The notes beneath the pieces are model-generated. The model ran no database searches. It was not told where the DNA came from and worked only from the letters and a program-made list of their open reading frames with translations. A DNA stretch of 64,000 nucleotides from Psychrobacter immobilis (GTDB taxonomy: Bacteria > Pseudomonadota > Gammaproteobacteria > Pseudomonadales > Moraxellaceae), in contig NZ_CAJGZV010000001.1 of NCBI RefSeq assembly GCF_904846065.1, positions 806,001-870,000 of the forward strand, in the 5' to 3' direction. Below, piece by piece: positions 59,547-64,000 of this stretch (positions are counted from its first letter, which is position 1; every line of letters starts with the position of its first letter). The translations under genes and the position numbers were made by a program.

Positions 59547-60302
59547 TTAAATATTGTCTTCAACAAAAGGCACCAAACCATCACGGCGCATCCACGTAGC
59601 GATAGAATAACGCTGCCGATGGGCAATTTGTACTTGATGTTGTAGGTCACTGTCAAATATCACCAATCTATTGGCGACAGGCATGACGTTATGATGAACG
59701 CCATGTTTATCAATGATTTCTAGTGCGCCGCCGTCAGTTGGTTCCCATTCATCATTGAGATAAAACACCGCAGAGATAACGCGTTCATCACGCCCAGCTG
59801 GATTGTCACTATGCCATTGATAGCCAAACCCCACCGGATAGCAAGCATAATGCGCTTCACTGTGGCGAATACCGGCAAATAAACTGCGATTAAATAAGCT
59901 AGCAAGCGCATTGATACTTTGCAAATAATAAAACCCAGCAAAGAAGTTTTCCGTAATCCAGCGGATGCGATCACCGCGAATATCACTGACACGAATCCCA
60001 GCCGTCAGTTCTGCATCACGATAGTCAATAAAACCACTCTCTGCTTGCAAGGCTAACAGCGCTTTCGTTTCAAAGATCTCATCAATAATGATCCAACCAT
60101 CATCAACGAATGTATCCAGTTGTGTATCAGTCAGCTTATCTTGCCAACTGATATCGAAATCAGACTGTTGTAATACGCGCTGAGTCAGTGGTTTTTGGCT
60201 TGGGTCGTCGCTATGAGGAAATAATAATGGTGGATTATCTTCTCCTATCGGATGATCAATCACCAACTTTGTCACATCAAGATTGCTAATAATCTCTGTC
60301 AT
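59547..60302 (-). CDS. 2-oxoglutarate/Fe(II)-dependent oxygenase
   Basis: A 251-aa protein with a prolyl-4-hydroxylase-like double-stranded beta-helix. The iron ligands are visible as H164, D166 (YQWHSDNPAGRDER) and H222 (SDLQHQVQIAHRQRYS), with R231 to hold 2-oxoglutarate. The substrate is unknown. Its neighbours dapE (same strand, about 100 bases downstream) and rlmJ (divergent) give no hint. The ribosome site upstream of the ATG is weak. Confidence 0.85.
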   Translation of the reverse strand: MTEIISNLDVTKLVIDHPIGEDNPPLLFPHSDDPSQKPLTQRVLQQSDFDISWQDKLTDTQLDTFVDDGWIIIDEIFETKALLALQAESGFIDYRDAELTAGIRVSDIRGDRIRWITENFFAGFYYLQSINALASLFNRSLFAGIRHSEAHYACYPVGFGYQWHSDNPAGRDERVISAVFYLNDEWEPTDGGALEIIDKHGVHHNVMPVANRLVIFDSDLQHQVQIAHRQRYSIATWMRRDGLVPFVEDNI

Positions 60303-60431
60303 TTCGTCTCACTATGGTCAGTTAGCTAGCAATACATAGCCAATCAATGCCTTTTTACCAAAACCATCGTTATCTTTTACTCTGCCTATGCTACCATAGA
60401 TGTAATTTTTCTTATTTAAACTTTTGAGATT

Positions 60432-61307
60432 ATGAACTATAAACACGCCTACCACGCTGGTAACTTTGCTGATGTGGTTAAACACATTTTATTGGTACAA
60501 CTCCTTAATCAATTGGGGCAAAAAAACAAACCTTTTTATGTGCTTGATGCTTATGGTGGTCGCGGACTGTATTCACTGAGCAGTGAAGAAGCGCGCAAGA
60601 CAGGTGAGGCCAAAGGTGGTATCCAAGCGTTACTAAATGCCAATACCGACAAGGCACCCGCTGCTGTCAAAGATTATATGGAAGGCATTAAGCAAGCGCG
60701 TTTCACTTATGACAATAAAGTCTATCCTGGTTCTCCTTGGTGGGTTGCCCATCATATCGAGAAAAATCCAGATGCAGGCGTGCGCGGTGAAGCTTTTGAA
60801 GCCAAAGCTAGCGAATATGATGCGCTAAATTATCAGTTGCACAAGTTACCCATTGGTATACAGCATCGTGATGCCTTTGAAGGTATTACCGCCGTTATTC
60901 CGCCAAAAGAAAAGCGTGGTCTGATTTTTCTTGATCCGCCTTATGAGCAAGAGCACAAAGATTTTACACGCCTTATAAATTTACTCGTTGCTGCTTATAA
61001 TAAATGGCCACAAGGCACTTATGCGCTTTGGTTCCCTATTAAGAACGTTGAAGCCGTTGAATTGTTTTACAAAAAACTGAAGCGTACTGAAATGCGCCGC
61101 CAGTTGGTTTGTGAGCTGAATATTTATCCAAATGATGTGGCGGTTGGTCTTAACGGTACAGGTTTACTGGTCATCAATCCACCTTGGCAATTTGATAATC
61201 ATGCACGTGAGATATTACGCTTCTTACAGCCTGCATTAAAAGTGGCTGATGCTCCAGACTTAACGCCTGATAGCGCAACCAATGTACGCTGGCTAGTCGG
61301 CGAATAA
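60432..61307 (+). CDS. rlmJ: 23S rRNA (adenine-2030-N6)-methyltransferase
   Basis: RlmJ methylates A2030 of 23S rRNA. The 291-aa product begins MNYKHAYHAGNFADVVKHIL, the family's hallmark, and carries the catalytic LDPPYEQ at residues 167-173 and LDAYGGRGLYSL at 38-49 in the AdoMet site. At 291 aa it is close to the E. coli enzyme (280 aa). pssA follows after 18 bases. Confidence 0.95.
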   Translation: MNYKHAYHAGNFADVVKHILLVQLLNQLGQKNKPFYVLDAYGGRGLYSLSSEEARKTGEAKGGIQALLNANTDKAPAAVKDYMEGIKQARFTYDNKVYPGSPWWVAHHIEKNPDAGVRGEAFEAKASEYDALNYQLHKLPIGIQHRDAFEGITAVIPPKEKRGLIFLDPPYEQEHKDFTRLINLLVAAYNKWPQGTYALWFPIKNVEAVELFYKKLKRTEMRRQLVCELNIYPNDVAVGLNGTGLLVINPPWQFDNHAREILRFLQPALKVADAPDLTPDSATNVRWLVGE

Positions 61308-61325
61308 CCATGTTAGTGAATAACT

Positions 61326-62252
61326 ATGCCGGCAAATAAGGATATTGAGATGACTAACGTGCAATCACCTAAAGACGAATCAAATCATCCGCCTCTAAAT
61401 GATGGATTGTTACAAGACAGCGCAGCCGCCCAGCCGCCCTTTGTCGATGAGCATGATTTCAATATTCGCTTAGCGGATAATGAGAGTTATGATGGCTTGA
61501 CCTTTGAAGTGATTGAAGCAGAAGTTGCTGAAGGGCAGCGAGTAGTCAGTCGCGGTGTCTATTTAGCGCCAAACCTAATTACAACCTTGTCACTGCTATC
61601 TGGCTTTTATTCGATTTTAGCCAGTACGCAAGGCGAGTTCTACAAAGCTTCTTTAGCCATCTTTTTGTCCGCTATTCTCGACGGTGCTGATGGGCGAGTG
61701 GCGCGTATGCTTAATGCGCAAAGCCCCTTTGGCGAGCAATATGATTCGCTTGCCGATATGCTGGCTTTTGGTGTTGCACCAGCGATCTTAGTTTATAGTT
61801 TTGCGCTACAGCCGTTAGGTCGCATTGGCTTGGGCTGTGCGTTTGTCTTTACCGCCTGTGCCGCCTTCCGTCTCGCACGTTTTAACGTTCAGGTCGGTAT
61901 TGTTGATAAAAAATACTTTGTCGGTTTGGCCAGTCCACTTGCTGCTATATTAGTAACGGCAGCCGTTATGGTCGCTGTTGACCATAATGAATGGGTTGGG
62001 CAGTACGATACGGCAGTCATATTCTTATTTGCTGCTTGGGTGGTGATTTGTGGTTTACTGATGGTTAGTAATGTCAAATACTATAGCTTTAAAGAGTTTG
62101 ATAAAAAGAAAGTACCTTTTGTAGTTCTAATAATTGGTGTGTTGGTTATGAGTATTGTGCTCTATGATATACCTGTTGGTATCTTGGCGATTGGTATTAT
62201 TTATGCGTTATCGGGTATTGTTACGACGATTAAAGCAAAAGCAAATTTTTAG
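61326..62252 (+). CDS. pssA: CDP-diacylglycerol-serine O-phosphatidyltransferase
   Basis: Makes phosphatidylserine in the inner membrane, the precursor of phosphatidylethanolamine. The 308-aa protein is the integral CDP-alcohol transferase type: D119-x-x-D122-G-x-x-A-R-(x8)-G136-x-x-x-D140-x-x-x-D144 matches the signature exactly. Residues 1-72 are a polar cytosolic extension; about eight hydrophobic segments follow. It overlaps no neighbour and is followed by a terminator. Confidence 0.92.
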   Translation: MPANKDIEMTNVQSPKDESNHPPLNDGLLQDSAAAQPPFVDEHDFNIRLADNESYDGLTFEVIEAEVAEGQRVVSRGVYLAPNLITTLSLLSGFYSILASTQGEFYKASLAIFLSAILDGADGRVARMLNAQSPFGEQYDSLADMLAFGVAPAILVYSFALQPLGRIGLGCAFVFTACAAFRLARFNVQVGIVDKKYFVGLASPLAAILVTAAVMVAVDHNEWVGQYDTAVIFLFAAWVVICGLLMVSNVKYYSFKEFDKKKVPFVVLIIGVLVMSIVLYDIPVGILAIGIIYALSGIVTTIKAKANF

Positions 62253-62274
62253 AATTGATTGTTCGTGTCATATT

Positions 62275-62307
62275 AAGGAATTTACCGTAGGGTAAGTTCC
62301 TTTTTTT
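62275..62307 (+). terminator. pssA terminator
   Basis: AAGGAATTTACC (62275-62286) and GGTAAGTTCCTT (62291-62302) pair over 12 positions (one G-U) around GTAG, and the T-run continues to 62307. Confidence 0.9.
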
Positions 62308-62574
62308 ATACGCTTTATATATCAAACCGGCTATCAGTGTATTCATCACGATAAGATAAAGAAAGACCAGCTCATTTTTTAGATAATGATCATTGATAAC
62401 GACTTGTTAAAGAAACCCACATGATTGAGATGAAATAAGCATGCTTATTTACGAGCTTACCTCAGCCCAACGCAAAACCCCGTAGACTGCCATTCAGTTA
62501 AAGCAAAAGTAGTGTCGCCATCCTGCTAATTTAGTTTAATCACCAAGTTTATTTAAATTAAGCTAAAATAGCTC

Positions 62575-62602
62575 TTGACTAAACATTCAAACCCTCTATA
62601 AT
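62575..62602 (+). promoter_or_regulatory. rRNA promoter P1
   Basis: TTGACT (62575-62580) and a perfect TATAAT (62597-62602), 16 bases apart, followed by a GC-rich discriminator ACGCCCTC, as expected for a stringently controlled rRNA promoter. The upstream A/T tracts could act as an UP element. Confidence 0.8.
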
Positions 62603-62690
62603 ACGCCCTCATCAAGACGAGCTGGAGCATTTATATGTAGATTACATATAAATAACCCAATTAACTTGAAGAAACAAAACATAAAAAAGC

Positions 62691-62718
62691 TTGACAATTC
62701 AAATCATTATGATAAGAT
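62691..62718 (+). promoter_or_regulatory. rRNA promoter P2
   Basis: TTGACA (62691-62696) and TAAGAT (62713-62718), 16 bases apart, 116 bases downstream of P1, with GTCGGCTCGC after it. Confidence 0.75.
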
Positions 62719-63046
62719 AGTCGGCTCGCTAGATAGCTTGACCTGAAAGGGATTGAGACTAAACAGCAAGAGAGATACCCTATATATCAGTTACTGGACG
62801 ACAGTGATTGAGCACTATTTAAAAGCATAACTAAAGAACAACTTGTGTGGATTTTTGCTGATTCAGAATGCTAAAAAATAAAGTTGGTTTTAACTCCTTT
62901 TCGGAGTTCATTCTAACTATAAAAATTATCATTTAAGACAGCAGAAAAACTCAAAGTTAATTCATTACGAACATAATTTTTAGCGATTTTGCCAGATTAG
63001 ATGAGCCAAGTTTAGAAGCTTCTTTAAAGAGCTTCATAGCAAGATT

Positions 63047-64000
<954 letters not shown>

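Larger units (their letters stand above)
62308..63046 (+). other. rRNA operon promoter and leader region
   Basis: Holds tandem promoters P1 (62575-62602) and P2 (62691-62718) and a 16S leader of about 320 bases. A near-palindrome starting GAAGCT and ending AGCTTC lies at 63015-63035, just before the 16S start. I did not find a certain boxA. The 5' part (62308-62570) shows nothing definite. Confidence 0.6.

Overview
The window comes from a gammaproteobacterium of the family Moraxellaceae, most likely Psychrobacter. The evidence is the partial 16S rRNA gene at the right end, the overall AT-leaning base composition, and protein sequences and gene orders that fit Psychrobacter/Acinetobacter. The assignment rests on recognition, not on a search.

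Bases 1-12770 hold the ribosomal protein super-cluster, truncated at its left edge inside rplD. The S10 block runs rplD-rplW-rplB-rpsS-rplV-rpsC-rplP-rpmC-rpsQ. The spc block follows: rplN-rplX-rplE-rpsN-rpsH-rplF-rplR-rpsE-rpmD-rplO-secY-rpmJ. The alpha block ends it: rpsM-rpsK-rpsD-rpoA-rplQ. Good promoter candidates precede the spc and alpha blocks, and several uncommented hairpins sit between genes, including a terminator-like one between rpsH and rplF.

Bases 12780-31700 are housekeeping genes. They include yciO, epmC, yceD-rpmF, a short fatty-acid cluster (fabD-fabG-acpP, without plsX and fabH), kbp, divergent queG/nnr, a DUF4124 protein, the branched-chain amino acid genes ilvB-ilvH-ilvC, a cold-shock protein, a DUF421 protein and etfB-etfA.

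Bases 31740-46520 hold an SPOUT methyltransferase, fbp, pyrB with an inactive dihydroorotase-like partner and a DUF2127 protein, a CPA1 antiporter, a DUF2254 protein, a large M66-type metalloprotease lipoprotein, a YihY/BrkB protein, and wrbA with a DUF2069 protein.

Bases 46547-64000 hold a DUF3108 protein, groES-groEL behind a sigma-32-like promoter, an isolated AT-rich two-domain gene (formyltransferase-like plus beta-propeller), yaaA, a three-gene transhydrogenase operon, a thioesterase-like gene, iscX, a GyrI-like protein, dapE, a 2OG-Fe(II) oxygenase, rlmJ, pssA, and the start of an rRNA operon with tandem promoters.

I saw no CRISPR array, prophage, IS element or defence island. The least expected structure is a pair of diverged, roughly 108-bp imperfect palindromes at 45085-45191 and 49915-50022 that share a core at the same offset and look like copies of a dispersed intergenic repeat. 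Many starts were moved from the longest reading frame to a codon with a better Shine-Dalgarno match; these choices are stated in the entries.
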